In this document: piece after piece, positions 11,409 through 22,053 of the stretch
Layout: every line of letters begins with the position of its first letter
How positions within the stretch are numbered: position 1 is the stretch's first letter
Assembly: GCF_003711515.1 (NCBI RefSeq)
Contig: NW_021167079.1
Span: 6,876,385 to 6,940,384, forward strand
Direction: 5' to 3'
Length of the DNA stretch: 64,000 bases
From: Sodiomyces alkalinus F11
Taxonomy: Eukaryota > Ascomycota > Sordariomycetes > Glomerellales > Plectosphaerellaceae
Made by a program: the position numbers and the translations under genes
The notes under the pieces: generated by a model
Databases searched by the model: none
What the model was told of the DNA's origin: nothing
The model's input: the letters and a program-made list of their open reading frames with translations, nothing else

Positions 11409-12136
11409 CTATGCGGTCCACACCCTCCTGATGGCCTCGGTGACACCGACATCGTTGGTCTCGAATTCGTACAGACCCAGGCCGACGAGGGCGGTGGCCA
11501 GGTTCAAGCCCCACGTGGAGATCTTCCGGGCGGTGGGGAAGCGCTTGGCGGGGACGTAGTCGACGATGATGGTCTGGAAGCCGAGGTGCGAGTGCACCAG
11601 GATGGCGGCGCACAGGACGGCGTCGAGGGTGGGGTTGAGGGAGCCGGCGGCGAAGGGGGTCAGGGTGAGGGGCACCAGGCTGCCGGCGAGGAGGCGCTCG
11701 AAGGTCCAGTGGTAGGAGCCGTGGGACGGGCTCGGGTCGGGGATGGGGACGGGGTCGTTGACTGGTAGTAGCCTGCTGCGTTAGAAAAGATCGAGAGGGG
11801 AGGGGAGGGTTTAATTCGGGGGTCGTTGTGTTTCGTACCTCCTCCTTGGATGACCTCTGCGATACTGTTAGCTCTCCAGTTCATTTCAAGCGAGACGACG
11901 AGACGGCCGTCGGCTCAGGTGAAAGAGCACATGGAGCGGAGGATGGAAAACGTACGGGGCGGCGGGGGAAGAATATCTCTCTTGCTTGTGGTATGGAATG
12001 CTGATGCCCTGATGGCGTTGCTCATCACCTCCTTCTGAATGGCGGGCCGAAAGGCAGAGCGGATGGCAGGGGTCTTGACCATGCGCGCCGCCATGGCAGT
12101 CGGGCGCAGCACAGCTGGTCGCATAATCGAGGCCAT
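11409..12136 (-). CDS. SDH4: Succinate dehydrogenase membrane anchor subunit (CybS)
   Basis: Inner-membrane anchor of respiratory complex II, carrying part of the haem b and ubiquinone sites. Three exons on the minus strand: 12136-11956, 11856-11839 and 11761-11409, giving 183 aa. The middle exon is only 18 nt; it supplies the residues joining PPPP to VNDPVPIPDPSP, restoring the family's conserved QVIQGGVNDP block. The N-terminus (MASIMRPAVLRPTAMAARMV) is rich in Arg and Ala and lacks acidic residues, as expected for a mitochondrial presequence. The signature LVHSHLGFQTIIVDYVP has H123, H125, D134 and Y135, matching the haem-ligand and quinone-site residues of SdhD. It is head-to-head with the mitochondrial tyrosyl-tRNA synthetase. 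Confidence 0.93.
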
Positions 12137-12688
12137 GATTGCGCAATTGACGTCCTGGCTTGTGGTCGGGGGGGTTGAGGCTCGTTTTTCTGGGACGGAT
12201 GTGAATGATGCAAATGATTCGGCTGCCGGAGTTGGGAAAGCACGAGGAACACGAACGGCGGATTTGCCGAGGATCTGAATTACGACTTGTGTGATTGGCT
12301 GGATCGTTCCGATACGGGGGGTTCTCTCATGAGGTCGATTTTTCCACGTGACTAGGCGCCTGACTTACTTTCCGTCCCGCCGGCTCATATCCGACGTACC
12401 TACCCCCAGGACAAGGTAACGCGACGCCATGTCGATAAGATAAGCATCAGGGTCCATTGGGCTCAACATGGATTTTTTGGAGCTTCGACTTCTCCGAGTT
12501 GACAGGCGCATCTGACGAACTGCTGGCGAATTTCCCTACCAGAGTCAAACTATTGACTATTTCTTTTTCTTTTCATTTCGTGCTGTTTCTACTAATATGA
12601 CTTGATTCAATAACAGGTCCAGCTGGATTGCTAATCTTCATACCAGGACCCCGATTTCCCTTCCCACCTTCCTACCCCCCCTACCACC
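12137..12688. promoter_or_regulatory. Bidirectional promoter, SDH4 / mitochondrial TyrRS
   Basis: A 552-bp head-to-head region between two nuclear genes for mitochondrial proteins. ATTGG at 12294-12298 and 12456-12460 reads as CCAAT toward SDH4, the first about 160 bp before its ATG. CCAAT is bound by the HAP2/3/5 complex, a regulator of respiratory genes. Binding is inferred. Confidence 0.5.
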
Positions 12689-14733
12689 ATGTCGCAAGCT
12701 TTACAATCCAAGGGTCCGGCGTTACAACGCGGCATCTGGCGCGCATGTTGCCATTCTCAACTTACCTCGTCAGGCAATACGTCGAGATGGATTCATCTAA
12801 AGACATTGAAGAAACGCGAAGATGCCGCGAAACAATGGGATGAGCGAGCCGAAGCCATCTTGAGAGGGGAGGCGAGAAACCTCTGGGACATATTCGAAGA
12901 GCGTGGCTTCATCAAAGACGTTGCAGGGTTCGTGGTGCCTTTATTCGTTTTGTTGTTGTTGGTGATTATGTGTCCTCTCCCTGCTGACTTCTGACTTGCT
13001 TTTTCCTTCCTTCCACCAGACGTCCCGAGTCGATCAAAGAGCTCATGAGAACCAAGCGAATCGGCGCATACGTTGGCGTCGACCCCACGGCGCCGTCCCT
13101 CCATCTTGGGCATCTCCTCCCCATGATGCCGGTCTTCTGGATGTACTTGCACGGTTACCGAGCCGTGACCTTGATCGGCGGCGCCACGGCTAGGATAGGC
13201 GATCCCACCGGACGGCTGCAGTCGCGAGAGACCATGTCGAACAGCGAGATCGCCACCAACATCACGAGGATACACTACCAAATGAAAAAGCTGTGGACCA
13301 ATGTCGAAGCGGAGAAGCACAAGTACGGTTACCAGAGGACCTGGGACATGTCGCGGCACCTTGTCAACAACAACACATGGTGGCAGAGCCTGTCATTATA
13401 CGACGTTATGAAGAGGCTAGGCCGCTATGTGAGGATGGGCCCGATGCTGTCGCGTGACACGTAGGTCTTTGCGCCCCCAACCGTGTATGACAAATCTTGG
13501 TCCTAACTCGCTTTTTCATTTTCTTTCATAAGTGTCAAGAACAAGATGGAAAAGGGCGACGGCATGTCCGTGGCCGAGTTCATGTACCCCCTCATGCAGG
13601 GCTGGGACTGGTGGCATATGTACTCCAAACTCGGCGTCCAAATGCAGGTCGGCGGGTCGGATCAGTACGGGAATATCGTCACGGGCATCGAGTCCATCAA
13701 GACCATCCGCGCGTCTGAGACGGCAGAGCATCTGAAAATCGCCGAGACCTGGAAAGACGACCCCATCGGCTTCACCGTGCCGCTCCTCACAGACGGCGCG
13801 GGCACCAAGTTCGGCAAGACCGCCGGCAATGCCATTTGGCTGGACCCGACCATGACCAGCGCCTTCAGCCTGTACGGCTATCTCGTGCGGAGGCCCGACG
13901 ACGAGGTCGAGCAGCTCCTCAAGTACTTCACCTTCATGCCCGTTCCGGACATCACCAAGTTGATGGAGGAGCACGGCCAAGACCCGCCCAAGCGAGTCGC
14001 GCAGCACAAGCTCGCTTTCGAGGTCCTGGCCCTCGTCCACGGCGCCGAGGTGGCCACCCGCGAGCAGCACCAGCATCGCCTGATGTACAGCAAGGGCGGG
14101 GCCGCCGCGGTACCCGTACCCACAGGCGACCCGTCGGAATACCAGGCCGCCGACGGCCGACCCGTGACGCCCAACAACGCGCCCCGCATGGACATGCAGC
14201 TGCCGCGCTCCGTGCTGTCCATGAGCCCGGCCAAGATCCTCCACGCCACGGGGCTGGCCGCCAGCACGAGCGAAGGGCACCGCATCCTGGCCCAGTCCGG
14301 CGCCTACGTGGCCGCCCGGCCGGGCGACAGCATGCGGGAGCTGATCCCGGGCAACCTGGACTGGACGCCGATGAAGCTCTGGCAGCCGCAGGCGGTGCAG
14401 ACGTTCCTCATCGACGGCCGCGTGCTGATCCTGCGCAAGGGCAAGCACAACGTGCGCATCATCGAAATGGTCAGCGATGAGGAGTGGAAGGCCTCCGGGA
14501 AGACGTACCCGGGCGAGCCCGGCACGGGCAAGACCCGCCAGGCCATGGCGGTGCTGCGGGAGCTCGCCGAGGCGGAGGGCAAGACGCTTTCGCAGAAGGA
14601 GCTCTACCGGCTCGCGCAGGAGAAGCTGGCCGCGGAGGAGGAGACGACGGTGGTGAACAACCCGGACATTCGGTTCCCGAACAAGCTGGAGAGGATGAAG
14701 GTGTTGGGCGAGTTGAAGCCAAAGGGGAAGTAG
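12689..14733 (+). CDS. Mitochondrial tyrosyl-tRNA synthetase (CYT-18 type)
   Basis: Charges mitochondrial tRNA-Tyr. Three exons, 12689-12927, 13020-13460 and 13533-14733, give 626 aa, close to Neurospora CYT-18. The start has context CCACCATG. Class Ic landmarks are visible: [12 protein letters not shown] (HIGH-type, residues 108-111), [15 protein letters not shown] (tyrosine and tRNA site) and KFGKT (KMSKS-type, residues 319-323). The first 80 residues are basic and include [20 protein letters not shown], which fits a mitochondrial leader plus the N-terminal extension typical of Pezizomycotina. The C-terminal 200 residues carry an S4-like region ([20 protein letters not shown]). In Neurospora this enzyme also splices group I introns; whether this copy does is inference. 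Confidence 0.92.
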
Positions 14734-14981
14734 AGTAGCCCCCAGAGGCGGGAAGAGAGGACGACGACGCTGTACAACAAAGTAAAAAAATCCATGTACC
14801 ATAGAAAATGTAGTAGACACAACTTAGCCACCCCCGTTGAACGCCTTGTACATTTGTTCATGGAGCGGTGCCCTGCTCAGAATAATAAGAGCATATCCTT
14901 GCCTTTTCCCAAGTGGTATGATTCATCCGTCGTATGTTGTATGTCGTATGCCCTCTCGTCACCAACCCCGTCACCCGCGGC

Positions 14982-16623
14982 CTACCGATAGAACACGGTC
15001 AAATCCCCGTTCGGCAGAGGGAGATGCTTCAACCTCTCCATAATCTCAGCATCAGACAAGTTCTGCTCGGTGATGATCTGATCGAAAGAATGACATCCAT
15101 CCGTGTACTTCTGCAACGGATCCCCCCCGGCGGGCCTCGCCTGGCCCGTGGCCAGGGCAGCGAGATACTGCTTGCTAACGACGTACTTGTGCACGCGGTA
15201 AAGACACCCCTTGATGACGCCAAACTGGACCAGCCTGCGCACATCGACGAAGCGGAGGACGTCGAAGCCGTCCTCTTGGTGGCCGCGGATCCACTCCATG
15301 ACGCTCTTGCCGACGCAGAAGGAGGTCATGAGGCGGACGAGGCGGAAGCGGGGCACCTTGACGGGCCCGCAGGAGACGTAGGCGGCGCACTCGTCCTGCA
15401 TGCCGTCGGCGTCGGCGACGAAGTCGTGGATGCCGTGGGCGCGGGGCGCGTAGCAGGAGCCGAAGAAGAAGAGGTCCAGCAGCAGGATGACGTCGTAGCG
15501 GAGCAGGTGGCGGAGGGCGAGGGTGGCGAGGTCGAGCGACACGTCGGCCTGGAAGGCGATGCGGCGCACGTCCGACACGCCGTCGATGTGGGCGATGACT
15601 TTTTGGAGCGTCAGGTCCCAGGTCGGGTCGACGAGGGAGGCGAGCTTTGTTTTGGCGACGGGGACGTGCCAGCCTTTGACGAGGGGGGGCGGGGGGTGGT
15701 GGGGGAAGAGCTTCATGTTGATTGTGTTTGCGTCGTCTGGAGAGAGTCAGAGAAGAAGAGAAAAGGCGGAGGGGGAGGGGGAGGGGGAAAAGAACGCACC
15801 GACAGGAATCATGCACTCCCCGTAGTTATTCAGGTCCTCCCTCACAATCTCCAGCAAGCTCTCTATCGGCCTCCTCTCACCACCCACCTTTTTAACCCCT
15901 CCCACAATGGCCTTCTCCTCCCCTGCACAAGTGCTGCTGCCAGCACCCGCACCAGCACCAGCGCCACCACCCCCAGCCCCAGCCCCACCGCGGTAGCAGC
16001 CGCCGAGCCCATAGCCGCGCCGGCTCCAGTCCTCCGTCTCCTGCTGGCTCAGATACTCGTCCTGCTTCTCCATCTCGGCAAAAGTAACGGCGAGCCGCCG
16101 CACCACGCGCTCGTACGAAGCCTGCTCGGCGTCGGCATCGAGCACGAGACCGAAATTGAAGATGAACTCGTTGCGCGGGTACTTGGCGTGCGTGATCAGG
16201 ACGGGGAACCCCAGCACGGCGTAGCGGCCTTCCGGGTCCTGCACGGTGATGAAGCGGTTGCAGAAGGCCTTGCGCGGGATGATGTACTCCCGCAGCACGT
16301 CGAAGTCAATCAGCGGCGGCTTGGGGGCCGGTGCCGGTGCCGGTGCCGTCGTCGTCGCCCCGGTGGTGGTCGGGGCTGTGGGAGAGAGGGCTTGGTTGTT
16401 TGATGACGAGACGGAGGTGGGGGTTACGATGCAGTCCGGCGGAGACTGGGCGACTATCTTGGGGCCTGGGGGACGATTGTCAGTTCTCTTCTTTGTGTTC
16501 AGCATCTCCATAACGACGAGAAGGAGATGAAGACGAATCGAGGATTGACCATCATCCATCACATCATCCGGCCAACTTGCCTTGCTGTAGTAAGAACCGC
16601 GCGTAAAAGATTCCCTGGATCAT
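14982..16623 (-). CDS. NPR2: Nitrogen permease regulator 2 (GATOR1/SEACIT subunit)
   Basis: Subunit of the SEACIT (GATOR1) complex that restrains TORC1 when amino acids or nitrogen are short. Three exons on the minus strand, 16623-16581, 15800-16465 and 14982-15736, give 487 aa. Exon 1 encodes MIQGIFYARFLLQQ and continues as GPKIVAQSPPDCIV, the classic Npr2/Nprl2 longin-like start. Intron 1 uses a GC donor (AG/GCAAGT). Further family blocks are FCNRFITVQDPEGRYAVLGF, FIFNFGLVLDAD and, after intron 2, IPVDDANTINMKLFP with VPVAKTKLASLVDPTWDLTL. A Gly/Ala-rich insertion follows DWSRRGYGLGG in exon 2. The C-terminal winged-helix part ends at LPNGDLTVFYR. Its 3' end is 248 bp from that of TyrRS. 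Confidence 0.93.
16466..16580 (-). other. Non-canonical GC-AG intron in NPR2
   Basis: Exon 1 ends CAG CAA G and is followed by GCAAGT, then the acceptor CCCCCAG and GC CCC AAG. Only this GC donor gives the conserved QGPKIVAQ. The nearest GT (in GCAAGTTGG) leaves the wrong phase. Confidence 0.85.
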
Positions 16624-17393
16624 GATAACTGCATATTTTAACCGTCTTGGAAGTGCTTTCACCGAATATTTCGACTGATACGTGTATGAATTATGAAGTC
16701 GGTAGATGAGTTGATGAAGAAGAATGGGATGAGGTGAAGTAAAGGGAAAGGAAAGGAAAGGGAAGGGAAAGGGCGAGGGGACTTGTATGGAATGGACGAG
16801 TTTCGGTGTGTGGGCGAACGACCAATCCGAACAATTCTGGTTGGCTCACCGACTCGGTGAAGTCGGTCACGCCCTATATTCGTATTCGTAAGGTAAGGAG
16901 GTACTCTTCAAACTCGGACACCATCCTTGACAGTACCACATGCGTCCCCGTAAGTAAGGTAGGTAGTAATAGTAGCAAAAGGCAGTTCCGCATATTCTCT
17001 TACTCTGTACACAGGTTCAAGAGCAAGTCGTCGATAGAAAGGAAAAAAAGTGTCAAGGTCGACTGTCCATCCCCATCGAGCATGCATCAGGCAGGGGTCA
17101 TAATAGCTCATATCGATTCATGACCTACGTGCCTCTCGCGACATTCCTTACGGAAATCTTCATCCTTAGGTCGCCTGCCCTCAAGAAGGAGAACCAAGAA
17201 AGAAAGGAGACGGAGAAGGAGAAGGCGAAGAAGAAGAAGAAAAAAGTATGTACACATCCCTGGCTGCATAGACTTCTGTGCCACCTTCTGCTACCCTTCA
17301 GTCTGTTCTATTATGCGCCTCCTGGCATCAGAAAAGTGAAAAAAAAGCAAGACAAAAGTTTGGAGGCCAATTTCGTGTGTGGTCGTCATCTCT
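16624..17393. other. Spacer between NPR2 (5') and DSK2 (3')
   Basis: Tandem minus-strand spacer of 770 bp with the NPR2 promoter and DSK2 3' region. It contains a purine-rich GGGAAA run (about 16741-16785), a palindrome at 16846-16860 and an AAG-rich stretch near 17200-17250. No gene is supported. Confidence 0.55.
16846..16860. promoter_or_regulatory. 15-nt palindrome TCACCGACTCGGTGA
   Basis: Perfect 7-nt arms around a central C, about 225 bp upstream of the NPR2 start. The core reads CCG-N3-CGG, the arrangement recognised by some fungal Zn(II)2Cys6 dimers. A further TCGGTCAC follows at 16863-16870. The regulator is unknown. Confidence 0.45.
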
Positions 17394-18922
17394 TTATGAT
17401 CCACCGAGCAAATGCTCAACCGCGCCCTGGACACTGCCACCACTACGACGCAGGGCCGCCACGTTCCTGTCAAAGTCGTAAAACCCCATGTCGTTGAGCT
17501 GACGCAGCTGCTCCGCGTACCGCTCCTCGGGGGGCCGGTTGTCCGGCGGGGACGCGGGGCTGGCGGCACCGCCCAGCCCACCACCGAAACCGAAACCGCC
17601 GCCGCCGCCCCCGCCGCCGAGACCCCACAAGCCGATGGCCTGCTGCATCATCTCCGGCGTAATCTGCCCAAACGGATTCGCGGGCTGTCCCTGGCCCTGG
17701 TTTTGAGCCTGCGCGGTGTTGGGAGGAGGGGCAAAGAGGGCCGCGAAGGGGTTCGCGGGAGGCGGGCTCTGCGAGGTTGTGTTCGCGGCGGGGGTGCCCG
17801 TTGTTCCTGTTCCTGCTGTCGTTCCCGAGGAGCCCTGGGCGTCGTCGGCCCCAGGAGAGGCGCCGGGAGCGGCGGCGGCTGGAGCAGCACCGGCTCCCTG
17901 AGCTCCAAGCAACGCGTTGAGGCTGTTCAGCTGGGCCAGGATGGAGTTTATATCTCCTCCTCCTCCTCCTCCTCCGCCAGGGAAAGCAGGCATAGGCGGG
18001 AAAGCAAAGGGGTTTGGAGGCTGGTTATTATTACTGTTATTGTTGTTGTTGTCGGTATTGGTGTCGTTTCCGCTGGCGGCAGCGTCGGCGGGGGTGGTGT
18101 CAGTAGCACCGGGGGCGGGGAAAGGGGAGGCGCCCTGGCCGCCCATCATGTTGCGTTGCATGCGCATGACATTGCGCAGCATGTCGGGGTTGGTCATCAT
18201 CTGGCGCATAAAGGGCGACTGGATGATTTCGCGGGCGTTGGGCATGTTGCGGAGCTGCGGGTTGCTCTGAATCATGTAGTCGATGAACTGGGGGTTGTCG
18301 AGGGCGGCGTTCATGGTCTGCATCATGGTGGGGTCGGAGAGCATCTGGGCCATCTGGTCATCCGAGGGAGGAGCGCCCATCTATGGTAATGGTTGAGCTG
18401 AGGTTAGCATAGGAAGAAGGAAAGAATGAAATAAAAGAAGAAAATAGAACAAGGAAAACAAAAAGGTAAACCTACTCCACCGTCGGCGCCAAACATCTCC
18501 CGGCTGGGCAGGTTGATGTGACCGGCGTAGCGAGCGCCGGTTAGACCGGCAAGAGGATTGTTGGCGACGCCGGCAGCCATATTCGTAGGGATGGCAGACG
18601 GGGTCGAGGAGCGGGCTGGGCCGGCGGAGGAGGAGGCCGACTGCGGGGTGGGGTTGGAAGCGGCCGACTTGACCATGTGGATGGTGTTGTTGGGCTTGAT
18701 CTTGTACGATTCGAGCGTGTCGTCGTTCTTCATGACGCGGCCCGAGTAGATAAGGCGCTGGCGCTCGACGGGGACGTTCTCCAAGTCTTCACCGGCGAGT
18801 CTGTTCTTCAGCTCAAGGACAGTTGCCGCCTCGGACATGGTCAACGTATGGACTTTGTCGCCTCCCGTCTTCACCTTGAAGGTGATCTGGGCCTCGCCGG
18901 CGCCCTCAGCATTGTCCGCCAT
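17394..18922 (-). CDS. DSK2: Ubiquilin-like shuttle factor Dsk2 (UBL-STI1-UBA)
   Basis: Adaptor that carries ubiquitinated proteins to the proteasome. Two exons on the minus strand, 18922-18476 and 18380-17394, give 477 aa. The N-terminal ubiquitin-like domain (about residues 11-82) shows ITFKVKTGGDKVHTLTM, then LENVPVERQRLIYSGRVM and YKIKPNNTIHMVKS. Splicing joins FGADGG to MGAPPSDDQMAQMLSDP, leading into STI1-like Asn/Met-rich helices (MMQTMNAALDNPQFIDYMIQ, then FMRQMMTNPDMLRNVMRMQ). A long Asn/Gly/Ala/Pro-rich linker follows. The C-terminal UBA domain has LNDMGFYDFDRNVAALRRS and ends VEHLLGGS. Upstream in-frame codons before the chosen ATG lack another ATG in good context. Confidence 0.94.
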
Positions 18923-19170
18923 GATCCCCAGTTGAAGAGATGACGTTGCAGAGATTGAGAATGCTGGTGGTTCTGCTAGTTTCAATTGTGTCCGGCGAAA
19001 GCAAGGTAATGTACGGTATTTTGGCACCGGTGGACAGATGCTGGTGTGACGATGTAGGTGTGACGCTGGCGGCAGCGGTGGTTGGTGGGTGACGGGTGGG
19101 AGGTGGGAGGTAGTGGGTTGTGGGTGGTGGGTGGTGAGAGGTCGGAGGTCGGAGGTCAGCGGTAATAATA

Positions 19171-19186
19171 CCTAAGGTACCTTAGG
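19171..19186. repeat. 16-nt perfect palindrome CCTAAGGTACCTTAGG
   Basis: The longest perfect copy of the recurrent AAGGTACCTT palindrome in the window, about 250 bp upstream of the DSK2 ATG. Confidence 0.85.
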
Positions 19187-20082
19187 CAAGTACTCCGTAA
19201 GTGGGACCCGTGGGAGGTCGTTGGTGTGGGCGAATTATTAGCGTCGAGCTACCTAGCGACTTTTAACCCAGGTTATCGATATACTAGGAAGAGAACCTGG
19301 TGCCGGGAAGTTCGTGAGTGCCTGCCACTAGATATTTGTTGAGATTGAGAGATTAAGAGCCTGTACCGCAGCATTTACAAAAGAAGGAGAAAGACGTACG
19401 CGGAATGATGCAAAGTCCGAGAGTGAAAGCGGAGGGGTCCGCTGTGCAGGTATCAGTGATAACAAGTACATGATGACATAAGAAAAGTATATGTTTTCGA
19501 AGTACCTAGGTAAGGTAAGATAGACTTCCGCACCGTTATCCGTGGACCCTGGAATTGGCGGTGCTTAGGTACCTGAACTAGGTATCGCCAAGTTGCCTCT
19601 TTCCTTTTGTTTCCAAGTGCTTCTCCGTCATTGATTTCGCTCACCCTTCCCCATTTGGATAGGTAATGCCGTATGTAATCCTTCTATCCACTCAAGCTTA
19701 ATGCCACGCCTAAGGTAAATCATCATATGTGACGAGCAGTGATAAAAGTCGGCAGTCTGTTCATTGCAGACATCACTGTCCAGTCGGTATTTGGTCGCCT
19801 GAGAAAGTCCTGGTCATTAGGATTAAAAAAGAAGAAAAAAAAAGAAAAGAAAAAAAAGGCGGGAAACCCGAAAACGGAAACGGAAACGAAAACGAAAAGC
19901 AAATCAAGAAGAGTATAAAGAAACCCAGACAAGGGAAAAAGGGAAGAGAAAGAACGACGAACGCCTCTAGTCATCTCACCACCATTTTTCAACTGAAATT
20001 CTCTTAATAAGAACAGTAGAACTTCACAACCACTTCATTCAACACAAAGTGACTGGGAAGATTGAGATTTAATATGTCTCTC

Positions 20083-20280
20083 CGCCCTCCAGACGCCGGC
20101 TAAGCGGTCGGTGCCAATGCCGACCTCTGGGTTCGGAGTCGGCCCTCATTCGCTCTTTGCCCGGTCTCACTTTTTGGATTAGTGATATGCGGGGAAGACC
20201 CGGTGCCTCGGCTGCAAGCTAAGGGGTTAAGGTGTCCTGTCCCTATGTCACTGACCTACGAGACCGGCCGGGGAAGATAC
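20083..20280. promoter_or_regulatory. Structured CGG/CCG-rich element upstream of the oxidoreductase
   Basis: About 200 bp packed with symmetric elements. GGTCGG (20106-20111) pairs with CCGACC (20120-20125), while GCCGAC (20119-20124) pairs with GTCGGC (20138-20143). CCGGTCTC (20161-20168) is inverted as GAGACCGG at 20260-20267. CGGGGAAGA is directly repeated at 20190-20198 and 20269-20277. It ends about 260 bp before the gene. Multiple CGG triplets suggest Zn(II)2Cys6 binding, but no factor can be named. Confidence 0.45.
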
Positions 20281-20537
20281 AGCACCTGAACACTTCCCCT
20301 GTGCTTCTCCTACTCCTATACAAATTCCATACCGCCTACGTACCTTTACCTTATAACGTACCTTATAATACGAACTGCATCAGACATCATATTCGTACTC
20401 TATCAAATTCTTCACTTCCCCGTAGACATTCTTTACTTGGTGACTCTCGCAACACATCGCATCGACTTAAAAAGGCGGTGTCTTCCCTTCCACTCTTCAC
20501 ATATCCACCTCCTACTACCTACCCAGAGTCTCACACC

Positions 20538-21776
20538 ATGAAAGCCATCCAACTCAAGCAATATGTCAAGGTGAGAGAAGTCATCGAGCTTCACATACAA
20601 AGACAGCTCATATCTGCCATTCCACACTGACACATCTCCCCCCTATCTCTCAGTCTCCCAAGGAGCTCAGGATCTCGGATATACCTGATCCGACCCCGAA
20701 ACCCGACGAGTACCTCATCCAAGTCCATGCCGCAGCAACCAATTTCTTCGATATACTCCAGATCCAAGGAAAATATCAGAACCAACCTCGTAAGTTTGCA
20801 GATGCATGTACCCTTCCGTCTTCTCTCCCAAAACAAAACGGCTCCTCCTCTGACCATGAGACTGACCTATTCCCACCAGCCTTTCCCTGGGTGGCCGGCG
20901 CCGAGTTCGCCGGTATCGTCCTCAAGACCCCCTCCTCCTCCGCCTCTCCCAAATTCCCCGTAGGCTCGCGCGTCTTCGGCGCAACCCAGGGTGCTTTCGC
21001 CACCAAATGCCTCGCGAAAGAGGTGTCTCTCCTCCCCATCCCCGACGGCTGGTCTTTCCAAGAAGGAGCCGGCCTTTTCGTCACCGCCCCTACCAGCTAC
21101 GGAGCTCTCGTCCTTCGTGCCGGCATTCAGCCCGGTGACTATGTCCTCGTCCACGCCGCAGCTGGCGGTGTTGGCCTGGCCGCCGTTCAAGGTACTTACT
21201 AAACAACCCTTTTCCCACACATGCACTTACCAACCCCCTCCAGTCGCCAAAGCCTTCGGCGCAACCGTCATAGCAACCGCCTCCACCCCCCGCAAGCGCG
21301 AGATCGCCCTCTCCTACGGCGCCTCCCACGCCCTCGACCCCGCCTCCCCGACCTGGCCGCAGGACGTCCGCGCCCTGACCCCCGGCAAGCGCGGCGTCGA
21401 CATCGTCTACGACCCCGTCGGCGCCGTCGACGCCTCCACCAAGTGCACCGCCTGGAACGGCCGCATCCTCGTCGTCGGCTTCGCCGCCGGCACCATCGAG
21501 AAGGTCGCCATGAACAAGGTCCTCCTCAAGAACATCGCCCTCGTCGGCATCCACTGGGGCCAGTACGCCGTGCACGAGCCCGACGCCGTCGTCGCCGTCT
21601 GGGAGGGCATCATGAAGCTGGTGAAGGAGGGAAAGCTGCGCGGGACCGAGTTCACGGACCGCTCCTTTGCTGGGCTGGAGTCCGTCCCTGATGCGCTCGT
21701 CGCCCTTGGCAGTAGGGCTACCTGGGGGAAGGTCGTTGTCCGCGTCCCGCAGGATGATGGCAAGAGCAGGCTCTGA
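20538..21776 (+). CDS. NADPH:quinone oxidoreductase-like protein (MDR family)
   Basis: Medium-chain dehydrogenase/reductase of the quinone oxidoreductase (zeta-crystallin) branch, expected to reduce quinones or related carbonyls with NADPH. Four exons, 20538-20570, 20654-20789, 20880-21191 and 21244-21776, give 337 aa. Exon 1 encodes only MKAIQLKQYVK. The GroES-like fold is seen in DEYLIQVHAAATNFFDILQ and FPWVAGAEFAGIV. The nucleotide-binding motif is HAAAGGVGLAAVQVAKAFGA, followed by YGASHALD and the conserved VDIVYDPVG. There are no zinc-ligand cysteines of the alcohol-dehydrogenase type. The natural substrate cannot be read from sequence. A structured element lies upstream. Confidence 0.9.
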
Positions 21777-22053
21777 GGGGGGTCGGGCCCATGTTATTCC
21801 ATGTAGATATCTAATATATATCCCCGGAAAGTTGGAATGAATGACTGTGCATGTTTCCACTCCCCTTAACCACAAGGAGGAAATGGAGTGCTGCGCGCCG
21901 CCCCCTCCCGCAACGCTGACACCCAGCTACTTGGACATTTCGTGCCTCTGTATTAAAGAGCTATCTGTAAGAATGGGGGTATGTATGGCTCGCTAGCTTC
22001 ATCACGTCGTGTCTGTCCATCTGGGGGAGTAGAGTGGCCCCCCCCCCCGCTGC

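Larger units (their letters stand above)
18923..20537. promoter_or_regulatory. Divergent spacer, DSK2 / quinone oxidoreductase
   Basis: Head-to-head region of 1.6 kb with no supported gene. Near DSK2 is a GGTGGGTGGT-like G-rich stretch (about 19075-19160). A 16-nt palindrome lies at 19171-19186, with TACTCCGTA just after it. A poly-purine run spans about 19826-19860. A structured CGG-rich block at 20083-20280 is described separately. Confidence 0.55.

Noticed and set aside
14934..16403. 489-codon plus-strand open frame
   Set aside because: Antisense to NPR2, crossing both its exons and intron 2. The composition is typical of a mirror frame.
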